Source of the DNA: Naganishia liquefaciens
Lineage: Eukaryota > Basidiomycota > Tremellomycetes > Filobasidiales > Filobasidiaceae
Length of the DNA stretch: 64,000 bases
Assembly (NCBI GenBank): GCA_013423385.1
Contig: BLZA01000019.1
Span: 744,001-808,000 of the forward strand
Direction: 5' to 3'
Position 1 is the first letter of the stretch, and each line of letters starts with the position of its first letter. This document shows positions 32,194 to 43,285 of this stretch, in pieces. Below the pieces are notes generated by a model. It was not told where the DNA came from and did not search any database. It saw nothing but the letters and a program-made list of their open reading frames with translations. Both the position numbers and the translations under genes were made by a program.

Positions 32194-35100
32194 CTATTCT
32201 AAGGTGTCGAGTGCCCCTGAAACCGGCGGGCCTCTTCGATGTATTTCCTCTAGGCCCGCTTCGCCTACTGCCTCTACCGCCACCAACTTCGTACGTAAAG
32301 TGACGATCCTCTCCTCCAGTGCGTTGAGTTGCTCGAGAATTACGGCCGTTTGAGAACCGAGACACCCGACCTCGCTCGACTCGGATGTCCCGCTAAGGTA
32401 TTTTTTGACCGCCCCGTTCACCATCCTCTGCATGTCTTCGGCGCTGGTTCCGACTGGCGAGAAATTCCGCGCGGCCCTCCTGACCTCCCTCCCCTGGCCT
32501 TTTGCGTGATCCTTGTGTGATCTCCAGGCGGTGTATGTCCACCAATTACTGAGGAGAAGAGCGACGACCAGGAGCAATAGCGCAAGATCACGTCCGCCCG
32601 GCAGTCCGCCAAGCATATCCCCAAACCACTGGATCAGGGCCCACAGTCCAGATCCGAGGGCTTTTCCACCCGAGATAATGCGATCCAGCGCATACTGGAA
32701 CGCATTGGCATCTTCTTCCTCTTTTCTCCGTCGAGCAGCGGCCAGGTCGGGCTGAACGAGAACTTCCTTTTCGACGTTGGTCGATTCGACTCCCGCCGAG
32801 TGAGTGGGTTCCTCATCGGGTATCGGCTTCCCGTCGGCGCCTTGCATCGTAAACTCGCTAGCGTGTTGTTTCATGTACTCTCGCATTGATTTCTCAAGGG
32901 AGGCATGATATTGCTTTTGTCCGTCGACTGCGGACTTTTCGATGATGCCTATAAAAGTATCCGTTAGCACGATATGTGACACAAGGAATGTTCGCCCACA
33001 CCTTTGATGAAACTTCGGGCCGTGAATTCGACCTTCGTTGTTACTATGACTTTTGTGGAGTTTGGTCCATTCCACATCAAACATGTTCTGGTCTTGACGC
33101 TGAACGCATTACCGCTCGGCACGTCGGGAGTCCGAGTCGTCGTAATATTGGAAATGTAGGATTCGTTGTCTACGTGTTGATTCTCGTCGACGATGTCACA
33201 CTTTGTTTGTTTTGGACCAATACTGCCATTCAGAGGCTTGATATAGGTCATTTGTCGTTTTAATAAGTTCGAGCCAGAGCTCGACGGTGCCCAATCACCC
33301 ATCTGAAGATCTGTGGATGGCGACACTGTCAGCACGGTGGGGAGACCAGTGTCTTTAGAAACTTGCCCATCAATTTCTGGTCACTTGTCATCCAGTCTTT
33401 CAAGAAAGAGCTCGCAAACATCAAGTTGTATATCTTCTCGGGGGTACTTGGCAACACAGTCTCGAGCGCAACTTCGGGATAATGTTCGCCCTTTTGCCCA
33501 CATGCGCATTGTGTGGGCTTGTGCGCCGTCGCTGAACTTTTCTGAGCAGCCGCACCGCGTTGAATATTGCTCGTTAATGCATCAGGGGAAGAGCTTTCCG
33601 TTGTCTGCTCATGAAGGCTGGGAGAGCGCGAGTGAGATTGTCGCCAGACATTGATAAAGACGTCGTAAGTCGAGTCTCGGGAGATGAATGATGCAAAGGT
33701 ATAATTCTATCCAATTCAGGAATGGTCAGTCGAGCACGTTGATTGGTATCAGTATGGACTCACCTTGCCCTGTCGGGTAGAAATGCTGATCGCATTCGGA
33801 ATGACAAAGGCTGTCATCTTCTTCTCGATCGCAATCACGTCGGCGAAGGCGATAATGACCTGAGGCGAGAAACCATCAGCATTGAATTGTGGCTGGTTTG
33901 ATGCAGTACCCACATTAGTGATCCACCCGAAAATATTGGCGTGGAAAGATAAGTGGTGTTCGGACACGTAGATACGTCCCTGAACAAGAATGTCCTTTTG
34001 CAAAGCACACCCGTAGTCTTTTGCGAAGCATTTAGCATAAAACCAAGCCACACGACGGGCATTCACGACTCACCCTCAATTAAATAGTCTCCTTCGTCAA
34101 TCTCGGGGAACAATGCATGGAACTCAAGGTTCCGCTTGTTACTGGCGACGGCGAACCCGTGAACGGGTAAACTGGCACGAGAATAGTAGGAGCTCTTGGT
34201 AGCCACGCTTCGATCATCCGCCTCGTAATCGTCATCGTCTGAATCAGTATCTTCCGTCGTATCGGATTCGTCCCCAAGAGACTCTTCATGCTCGTCGCCG
34301 GCGGATGTCATGCCCGTATGCGTGGAAAAGGCATCGGACGAGGCGCGAAGACGAGCCTTTAGACGCTCGCGTTTGCCCATCTTCTTTTCGTTACGCCTTG
34401 AGAAGGAATCCGTATCGGCAGAATGACGATGATTCCGAACCTTGTTCTTGACTTTCGTCAAGATCTCGGCCGGTGTATGGGTACCGTGGTCATGGGTGGC
34501 AGCCGTGGAGGGCGCGGGGAGGCTCATGACGGACTGAGCACTGCTCCCTGGTCCCAAGGTAGTGGTATGAACAGGCGGCGCAGGGTCGCCGGACAGTATG
34601 GTCACCGATGCTGGCCGCTTGGATGCTGAGCTGAAACGTCGCGCGATTGGGCCATCCGGCGCTGGTGGCAGCAACCCCACGGTGTTCGCCCGTGGTGATC
34701 TGGAGACGACGGGCGCGGAAATCGGTGTTGATAGACCATTCACAGAGGATGCAGACGAGATGGCTGTCGACGATTGCATCGGGGATCCCTCGAACTGCGG
34801 AGCGAAACCAGCGTTAGGTGTCACTTGTTCTGAGCTGCTTGACGGTGAAGCCGTTCGCACGGCGAAGACCACGGCTTGCGCAGGAGTCAAATTTTGTGGT
34901 TGATGTCCCTCGACAGGCACAACCGGTCCCAATCCGTCAACGGCAATGGGCTGCGTAAGGATCGCCTGAGCCGCACGATCTTGCGTCGACGACCTCGAGC
35001 GTACTTGGAAGAGCTCTGATTCGCCTCGGGAAGCTACCGGAGTATCGAGGTCATCACTCGAGCTATAACCGTGCTCTCCTGAGACGCGCTGGTTGCCCTT

Positions 35101-35403
35101 GGCATTGTTCGTATCGAGCGTTAAACCTCGCGAGGTAGTGCTGTCGCGGTGAGACAAGTCGACGTCCGCTACACCGCTTTCGCGTAAATGTGACGTGCCT
35201 GGCAGCTGCTGACTCGGCGCCGTTCCGCGTGAGCCGTCGGCCGTTGCGGCAGAGACTCGTGAAACATCGAGGGGAGATGCGACAAAGTCGCCCGAGGTGA
35301 TGGGTGCTTGTGAGTCCGTGTCGGATAGGATAGAACTTCGGCGCGAGGACGAAGTATCGCTCTTGTCTTTGTGCAGCAGCGAAGAGAGCTTGAATGCGGG
35401 CAT
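32194..35403 (-). CDS. GRAM and VASt domain membrane-contact sterol transporter (Lam/Ysp family)
   Basis: Lam proteins are ER-anchored and move sterols at contacts between ER and plasma membrane. Exons 35403-34074, 34017-33914, 33859-33764, 33706-33367, 33310-33002 and 32948-32194 give 977 aa. Residues 1-410 are Ser/Thr-rich and disordered, with acidic tracts (DTEDTDSDDDDYE). The GRAM domain (about 415-515) has RNLEFHALFPEIDEGDYLI, RIYVSEHHLSFHANIFGW and FADVIAIEKKMTAFVIPNA. The VASt/StART-like domain (about 570-745) has LPSTPEKIYNLMF, WAPSSSGSNLLKRQMTYIKP and VIVTTKVEFTARSFIKG. A transmembrane helix is at 847-866 (DLALLLLVVALLLSNWW), followed by a coiled coil (LEQLNALEERIVTLRTKL). Intron 4 is GC-AG (GCAAGT reading from 33366). 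Which Lam paralogue it represents is not decided. Confidence 0.9.
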
Positions 35404-35684
35404 GGTGAACGGCGATCCGCGGCTGGATCTGAAAAGAAAGGGGATCGCAGCAGATAGATGCTGAACGGAGATGAAGAAGACCCAATTATGCAGACATGAC
35501 CACGAACATCCACGTCCGCAGGCCATCCAAAGGAGCTTCCAAGGGTCTGAAACGCAGGCCCGCGCTTCCAATTCGATTATCATCCGCCGCCGCGTTCTTG
35601 ACGTCATGTCGGGCGGGCTACGGTACGGCTTGAGCTGCTCGCGTCGACACTACAGCTAGACTTCAAGTGTTCGACGCAGTCTGC

Positions 35685-38406
35685 ATGGCTGTCCGTTTCT
35701 TGGTCACAATGCTGCCCATAGTCCGCATGGCAGACGTCGGTTCCCAGCTTGTGCAGTCCGCCATCTCGTTGCCGACATATCCTTCTGTCCTCAAGGAGCT
35801 CGTCGACAACGCCATCGATGCGCAAGCTACACACATCGACTGCTGGATCAACCCTTGTTCATGGTCTATGCGAGTGGTGGACGATGGGTTCGGCATCGAT
35901 AAAGAGGATCTCAAAGGTCAGTTGGGTTGTGCGAGGGGTATGAGCAGTAAATACGCGTCAGAAGCGCCCACGGATTCCGAGATGTTTCTGGGGTTTCGTG
36001 GACAAGGTGAGTCGTCCCATGCCGGTGGTCTGCACGAAAACAGGTCGACGTGAACCCGCGTCAGCCCTCGCATCCATGGGAACGATCGCTTCGCTGGAAA
36101 TCATTTCGCGTCGACAAGGTTTTGCAACGACATACCACAAGTTTGTCAAGGTGAGCATTGATACGGCAGCCACCTGTGCAAATTGCCTGATTCCTGCCTC
36201 AGAACGGCAAGACCTTGTCCTGTGGCTCGACGGAAAGGCACGTGAGACCATCTTCGGGAACAATGGTCATTGTCAAAGACATGTATCATTCGGCGAGTCC
36301 TATGCTTTCCAGGATCTTCTCGTTGCTCATTTCGTATTAGGTTCCTGTTCGACGACTCTCTGGAAAGGACCAGATTTCCTCGTCGATCCAAGCATGCACA
36401 AAGGTCATCGAGACGACGGCTCTAACCTTTTCAAGTCTACCAAACTGTCGTCCTGATAGGAGTTCGCTGTCAATCACGCTCACATTGGAAGGCAACGCTG
36501 CAGTTGGGATCCCTTCCAGGCGACTCATCAACGTCACAGCGGAACCAAACCTTCTATCAACGTTCGCAAGTCTATTCGGCGAAGATCTGACCGCTTCATC
36601 GAAATCGTTCCGGGCATCCGCTCAAGGCGTACACGTCCGAGGGTTTCTCAGTCTCAAGGGATATCCCACCAAGGCGTATCAGTATCTCTTCGTCAATGGA
36701 CATTCCCTTGCCAAATCGGAGCTTTGCAAAGTCATTGAGGATGCCTATACTGCTGCTAACGTGTTTGCCCAGGAGGCAGGTGATGACGAAGTTGACGCAG
36801 ATCGAGGGGAAATGGCATTACAGAAGAGCGGCAAGAAGGGATTCACGCGGACGAGAACTTGCCATCCCGTATTTGTTTTGCATCTCCAGTTGCCAAAGTC
36901 TGAAGTGGATCATAGTTTGACACCGCTCAAGAACTCGGTAATGTTCAAGGTAAGTTTGGCATCAATCACGGCCGACCGAAGTGCTGAATACAAAGCTCGA
37001 AGGACGCCCCATTGGTCCGAAGTGTTTTGGCGAGCGTTATCAGAGGGCTTCTTCGTTCCGCAGGTTTCAACCCACCCAAAATCGTCCAGACTAAACGCTG
37101 GCGGCCGCCTGCGCCTGTATCACAGACAGCCAAGCCATTGGCATTTCCGCAGGAGCAACCGCCCATCTCGGCGCCTTTACAACCCACTCAAAATTCGTCC
37201 ATTTTTGACAACCCCCTACCGCCTTCTTACGCTTGTTCACTTCCCAAAAGGCAGTCTTTCACCACAAATGTGGCCTCTGATAGATTCACAAACGGTGGGG
37301 ACCCTCGCAAGGTGACTCGCCAGCCTCCTGAATGGCTTGTCAAGGTATTGAGGGTGAGTTGATCGCGCAGACTCGGTGACCATCTCATCAATATACATGG
37401 CAACAGGAGCGGGCCCAGCAAGTCTTTCCAGCTTTCACATCCGTTGCACAGCCCAACTCCGTCCGTCTGGCTCAAGCGGTAGACTTGAAACAAGACAACG
37501 ACCGGGCTGATCTCCCAGCTGATGATTTTGGCCTCGAACGCTTGCAATTGACGAAAATGCATCTCCAGCATGCAAAGGTCGTTGCACAGATCGACGATAA
37601 ATTCATCTGTTGCACCGTTGCTAGCCCCGCGAAACAGCCCGGTGGTATGGTCCTGGTTCTGATTGATCAACATGCGGCGGATGAAAGGATTCGCGTCGAG
37701 CGTTTCCTGCAGCAGATTATGCGAGAGTTTCGGTCTGGGGGCGTTGCGGCGACTTTGCTAGAGGTTCCGCATTCCGTGCAGCTTCTCCAAAAACAGCTTA
37801 TTTTTCTGTCTGATCATCCTGAAAGCCGACTTTTGTTGCAGCGATGGGGATTCCAGGTGTCACAATTCGACTCAAAGCTTAACAAGGTCTCAGTTAACAG
37901 CGTTCCAACCATGCTACTCGCAAGGCTGGGGGCGATAGGTGGCGAGGAAGTCTCGAAGATCGTCACAGAGTATATTGCCTTCCTTCAGACGCAGACAACC
38001 TTGAGTCTCGTATCCTTGGATTCCGCCGTATGGAATGAATTGTCTCTCAGTCGTGGTTCGGCGGGCCTGCTCAGATGGATGCCGAGACGGATGAAGGAGC
38101 TTGTCGATTCCAAAGCATGCCGAGGTAAGCAAAGTAGCTTCGCTCTTTGTCACTTGCTGACGACTGCGTCTGTTAGGAGCTATTATGTTCAACGACCCCT
38201 TGACGTTGGAGAAGTGCACTCAATTGATTGAACAGCTCAGCCAGACATCATTTCCCTTCATATGCGCGCATGGGCGACCTTCTATTTTTCCTCTGGTGCG
38301 ACTGCCACCGCGGTCGGATCCGTTCGTACCACAGGCCGTAGATTGGGCAAACATCTCTCTCGAAAAGGTTGACAAAAAACATTTTTCAACAGCGCGCCTT
38401 GAGTGA
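35685..38406 (+). CDS. MLH3: DNA mismatch repair/meiotic recombination protein Mlh3
   Basis: Mlh3 pairs with Mlh1 as a MutL-gamma endonuclease that resolves meiotic crossovers. Exons 35685-36006, 36065-36150, 36203-36292, 36341-36949, 37003-37353, 37407-38124 and 38177-38406 give 801 aa. The GHKL ATPase shows [29 protein letters not shown] and [15 protein letters not shown]. The transducer domain has [13 protein letters not shown]. The C-terminal nuclease keeps [12 protein letters not shown] (573-584), ACRGAIMF (723-729) and CAHGRP (755-760), the metal-binding set of Pms1/Mlh3 proteins. Intron 3 is GC-AG (GCGAGT at 36293), forced by VKDMYHS-VPVRR. The start is uncertain; this ATG is the first in frame, and another lies at MADVGSQ. 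Choice of Mlh3 over Pms1 rests on size and an N-terminus lacking the usual IAAGEV motif. Confidence 0.88.
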
Positions 38407-38646
38407 AAACGCATTGACTAGGCGATCGCTTTCAGCAGGACTCCGCTGTCCGGGGATTCTGTATTTGATGCGAGAATGCTACATGTACACAAGATCAGTC
38501 ATCTATTGAGATACAAATATGGGTTATATGCTTTTCGTCATCTAGATGTGCAAGTACGGGGTCGTGGCATCGGTCGTCAATTTTCGTCACTACAAATCAA
38601 GGCGGGTATCCAAATTCAGGGTCAAAGAGATGTGGACGAGAAGACA

Positions 38647-40339
38647 TCACATGATGACACAGTCCTTGTCTCTCTTGCCCCCCGAATCAGTCGAATCGCC
38701 ATCGGCAGCCGCAGCTCGCGCCAGCAACTCCTCTCTCGTCGCTCCGGCCCCGCCGACTTTGGTTCCAGCTTTGCTGAAATTCGCTAGCCGATTCGTCGCC
38801 CGTTTGTCGCCGTTCTCGGCGGCCAGTTTGTACCACTTGATGGCATTCTCGGGGGAACTGGGTGTTCCGATGCCGACCTAGTGAGAAGTCAGCCGTGGCT
38901 GTATGAGGGGCGCAAGGGAAGAAAGGTGTACTCACCTCTGTGAAATATCCGACGGCATACTGCGCTTTTGCGAGCCCCAACTCGGCGGCTTTTTTCGCCC
39001 ATAAAAAGGCCTCGGTATCTGATTGCGGTAGCACGCCGGGCGAGCCAACGAGGTACCATGCCGTCAGGGCAAAACAGCCGTCGCGATGATCTTGCTGTGC
39101 GGCAATGTTCTGAGAGGAGTCAACATCGGAAAGCTCACATCATGGGACGTAGGGCGACCCACATAGTAGTGGATGCTCAATGCGGCATCCTGCGGGCACC
39201 CCATCCTTCCATACTCGTAACATTCTCCCAACTTGAACGCGCTCGGCGCATACCCCAGCTCGGCCGCCTGTGCCAGCAATTCGGACGCGTACTCGAGATC
39301 GACAAACAAGACGTTATCGATCCCCCGTTCATGCAGCAACGCCAGCTCGTGCAACGCATGCGGAAACTCGGGTGTCGCGTTCTCGGCGGACCGTTTGAGC
39401 CATTTGACCCCCTCCTTGGGCCGCATCGCGAGTCCGAGCGCACCATTCAACTCGGCGGTGCCAAGTCGGTACATGGCGCCGGCATGAAGCGATGCCGCCG
39501 CTTTGCGGTAAAACTGCACGGCCTTGGCGGATTCACGGCGACAGCCCCAGCCGTGCTCGCAGCAAGTTCCGGCGCGGTAGGCGGCGTCCGGGTGTCCGTG
39601 TTTGGCGGCAAGGACAAAGAGCGGGAATGCCTTTTCGAAGTCTTGTTTCCCACGTACGGTACCGATGCCGTTGGCGTAGCAATCCGCCAAAAAGTATTGC
39701 GCGTCCGGGTGGCCGCGCGAGCTGAGCGTCTTGAGCAGCGCGATGGCTTCGCGAATCAAATCGTCGCGTTTCTGCTCGTTGGCCGTGTCGCCCTTTGCGG
39801 CGCCAGAGGCGGCAGCCGTCTCGAGTGATTTGGCGGCCTCGATCAGGAAGACGGCGAATTCAAAGCTGAGTTCGGGGTCGTTTGTTTTCTTGGCGCTCGC
39901 ACGGTAGAGTTCGAGCTTCTTGTCGTGCGAGAGGAGCGCGGCAGATGCTCCCGGGCGGAGATGGGCTATACGTAGGCCATGAGCTTTGCATTGCAAAGAA
40001 GAATGTCGCGGCAAGCTTACAGTTGTCGAGCAGCGGCATTGGTTGTGCGAATGGCGCCGGAGCTTGATTACCCCTACCGACACCGCTCGTAGCCGTTGCG
40101 CCTGTCTGCTGAGGCTGCATTGACATTCCCATCTGTAACGGTGGTGGTGGTGGTGGCTGCTGCTGCTGTATCGGCTGTGCCTGCGGCGGTAATGGCGGAT
40201 GCGAGGGCGATCCTTGTCGGTACATGGGATTCTGCGCATACGATGACGGGCTGATGGGGGACTGCGCCGTCTGCGGGAGCTGTTGCGGATTAGCTCCCAT
40301 TCCTGGGACGGGCGTGTAGGTCTGCATGGCGAGTACCAT
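38647..40339 (-). CDS. SKT5: Chitin synthase activator Skt5/Chs4, Sel1 repeats with CVIM prenylation box
   Basis: Skt5/Chs4 activates and anchors class III/IV chitin synthase at the bud neck. Exons 40339-40021, 39965-39163, 39109-38936 and 38877-38647 give 508 aa. Residues 1-105 are Gln/Pro-rich (QQQQPPPPPPLQMG). Sel1-like repeats fill about 140-460: GHPDAQYFLADCYANGIG, GHPDAAYRAGTCCEHGWG, SLHAGAMYRLGTAELNG, GYAPSAFKLGECYEYGRMG, GLAKAQYAVGYFTE. The protein ends KRDKDCVIM, a CaaX box identical to the one known in yeast Chs4, so C505 should be farnesylated. The start may instead be the second Met (fifth codon). It is divergent from the mitochondrial uL3 gene with about 265 bp between starts, and convergent with MLH3. 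Confidence 0.88.
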
Positions 40340-40605
40340 GGAGCCTTGATGATGAACCGGATGGCCCTGTGTATCCCCAAGGGGAAAGGGATGTTGAAAC
40401 GCACTCGACCATGGCCCCAGGGCGGAATGGCGGAATGCCCCCGGCCCCCTCGCCGCCGACTCTGGCCGACGCGCTTTTGCGCTTCTCGTGCGATCGGGCT
40501 CGAGCGAGTCTCAGGCAGGACGCAACCCAAGGAAGGACATTTCAGACTTTTGGATGGATCGTCTGGCATGCGACAGTTCGGGATCGCTTCCTCGTCCATT
40601 CGACC

Positions 40606-41862
40606 ATGCCATCGCTCACCCGTTCACTGCGTGCGCTTGCACTGCTCACACCAAGACGCGCGACCTACGCTCTCGCGCGGACACTTGCAACCGCCGCGCC
40701 CGCAGCCGAGTCCAGCGCCGCCGCAACGTCTGCACCCGTACCGCCGGTCCAGGATGTCAAGCTCGTGCCGTGGAATCCATACTCTGTTCGGACGGGAGCG
40801 ATTGCAAGGAAGAGAGGAATGACGGCGCTTTGGGATGATGCAGGAAAGCGGATCCCCGTGACGGTTCTTCAGGTGGGCACCTGTTTAGTTTTTATATACC
40901 TTGTCGAGAAGAAATTGCTCATCCCGGATGAATTCTCAAGTTTGACAACCTGCAAGTCGTCTCGCATCGACCACCGACACCAGTGACAGCAGCGACGCCA
41001 TTCAACCGCTCTACCATTTCCCACACATTACATACGTTACAACTCGGCAGCACCAATACCCGATCCCATTCAGCACGACACGTCTCCCGGCAGATGCTGG
41101 GGCATTTCAGGCGTGCAGGGGTACATCCGAAAAAAGTCGTCAGGGAATTCAGGGTGACAGAGGACGCGGTGCTGCCCGTGGGTGCCGAGCTTAGTGTCGG
41201 GCATTTCGTGCCGGGGCAGTTTGTGGACGTGACGGCGGATTCGTGAGTCCGGGCGTATCCCTAGAACGACGTCGATTTCTGACCAGTGTCGACTTTGGGT
41301 AGGATCGGCAAGGGTTTTGCTGGTGTCATGAAGCGACACAACTTTGCCGGTCTCAAGGCATCACACGGTGTTTCCCTCACGCATCGAAGTGCCGGTAGCA
41401 CAGGTCAACATCAGGTACGCATGTACCAATCTATCCCACTCCTGCTTCCGCTGACTCGCGTGCTTCTCTCGTTTGTAGGATCCCGGTCGAGTCCTTCCTG
41501 GTAAGAAAATGGCCGGCCACATGGGCACAACACGCACCACCGTCCAAAACCTGCCCGTCATCCGAATCGACACGGGCCTCAACCTCCTCTTCGTCAAGGG
41601 CAACGTCCCGGGCTTCGATGATGCCTACGTCACCATCCGAGACAGCAAGAAGAAAGTCACATGGGAGGCCCAGCGCAACGTGCGCAAGGGTCTGCAGCAA
41701 GGGCAGTGGCTGACGGGTGTCGCGCACAAGGGCAAGGACGCTCCGGTCGAGGCGGGTGCCGAGGATAAGGCGGGCGTCAAGGATTTGCCGATGCCGGGTA
41801 TGACAGTGCAGATGGTCAAGGAGGCGGGGTGGCCTGCAGTGATCGAGGTCAAGGCCAAATAG
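40606..41862 (+). CDS. MRPL9: Mitochondrial large-subunit ribosomal protein uL3m
   Basis: uL3 sits near the peptidyl-transferase centre and is an early-assembling protein. Exons 40606-40872, 40941-41242, 41303-41414 and 41479-41862 give 354 aa. The N-terminus [19 protein letters not shown], with Ala and Arg and no acidic residues, is a matrix-targeting peptide. The ribosomal part shows [74 protein letters not shown] and [16 protein letters not shown], all L3 signatures. The acceptor of intron 1 is an AAG. The ATG was chosen because the targeting peptide begins there; the frame is open further upstream but overlaps the shared promoter with SKT5. Confidence 0.95.
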
Positions 41863-43285
41863 AGTGTGGCAGGGTCCCGTTGTATTGCGCGTTCTCCCTC
41901 TTTTGAGGACAAGTTGGCGACGTTTGTGCAATCTGATGGCCGAACGCCCACATATTCGAGCACGATGTAACGGAACTCCAAGGAGGCATTCATGCGGCAA
42001 GATTCCCGTTTCGAATCCGGGACTGCGATATGGGTTCACATACCACGTAGACCGTAGTAGCTGAAGGGGCACGCGAGATGCTTCGTCGCTATCTCGACCG
42101 CGACTCATAAAGTTGGGCATCTCTTGTCAACGGCGGTAGTTACAACTCGTCTCCTTCGTTCTGGGCGCAGGATGCCTCGTATAAGCTAGTCAAGCATAGG
42201 ATGCAAGGAGAGACTGAGGGGATCCGGCTGCAGACCTTGCGTGGCCATATCACCTTTATCTAGGGCAAGTCTCCATGACCTCGAAGATGAAAGTCTCCCT
42301 GCCCAAGCCCAAAACACCAGATCTGGCAGCGGACCAAGAGACTGGTGAAGTCCCCGTCACCCTGGTCGTGAACAAGGTTCCGCAGCATTTGCTCGGTCTA
42401 CCCATTCTCGATCACGGGAGGATCAAGGAACCCTCGACGTGGGCGTTTCAGCTTGCTTTCGAGCTGAAACGCACAGCAGAAATTTCTCCTATCGAACAGC
42501 ATCCACAAAGACACGTCACAATACGGGTCAGGAACGGAATGATCTCGGCATCACTCCATCAATCAGTCCATCAGTCCATCAAGTTCGTCAGGGATCCCTA
42601 TTGTCGATCCTGTATATAGCGAATACACGACGTCTCCTCTGCTCTGGACCTTTTGCCTGTACTCGATTCGATACTCGCATCATACCTTGTCTTGCGACGC
42701 CGGAGCCCACCGCTGCTCTTCAGGTAAGTTGTCGACTTTTCGCCGCCATTTCCCGTCGCCTGTCCAAGGTGTCATGACCAACTTTGGCCTTACCTTCCCC
42801 TATCCTCGTCAGCCCAACCTTCCTCCAACTCCCTGCCACGTCGTCCAGTCTTCGTCCTTTGACAGCGGCTCCATCCAAGCACAAAAGTGCGCAGCGGACA
42901 TCAGACATCCGCTCGCTCCAGAGTCGGCGAAACTCCACCTCTCCGGCCCGACTTCGGTTCCCGCCCACTCGATCGTTCCCTTATCGCCTCAGGTCGTTGC
43001 GCCCAGTCATTCTGAATCTGACCCGACCAATCCGGAGGATACGGACCTATACCTGCCGCATACATACATTTCGCTGAGTGAGTGGACATCGCCGATGACA
43101 AGGGGGTGACGACCACATACACTGAGTTGACTCCGCGAAATCCGCCCTAGCAGCTGATACAATTCCCCCGGAAAGCTCAGCCCGGACTTGCGCTTTCAGT
43201 AACCGTACCTTGGCCCGGCCTATCCCGCCCACATCCCCTCGATTGACTCCACCCTACTCGTGGTCGTCTAATCGATATCACCGCC
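41863..43285. other. Long intergenic stretch with one weak candidate ORF
   Basis: About 1.4 kb between two plus-strand genes. It contains a 114-codon ATG frame (42275-42619) listed separately and a further open frame to 43109 that reads as Ser/Pro-rich peptide. Much of it may be the 5' UTR and promoter of the alanine aminotransferase gene. A B-box-like GTTTCGAATCC near 42010 was considered and rejected as a tRNA. Confidence 0.4.
42275..42619 (+). CDS. Hypothetical small protein
   Basis: A 114-codon frame starts with two close ATGs (MTSKMKVSLPKPKTPDL). It carries VPVTLVVNKVPQHLLGLP and a short imperfect CATCAATCAGTC repeat at 42557-42580 that encodes Ser-Val-His-Gln. I do not recognise it. 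Its base composition is like that of neighbouring coding sequence, but it could be 5' UTR of the gene downstream. Confidence 0.28.
   Translation: MTSKMKVSLPKPKTPDLAADQETGEVPVTLVVNKVPQHLLGLPILDHGRIKEPSTWAFQLAFELKRTAEISPIEQHPQRHVTIRVRNGMISASLHQSVHQSIKFVRDPYCRSCI

Noticed and set aside
35941-35960. Possible short intron in MLH3 near GTCAGTTGGG
   Set aside because: The frame reads through into MSSKYASEA without it, and any intron there would be too short to splice.
41990-42060. tRNA-like sequence with a GTTTCGAATCC B box and a 5-bp T stem
   Set aside because: The 53-61 pair is broken, no matching acceptor strand or A box lies 60-100 nt upstream, and no anticodon arm folds.
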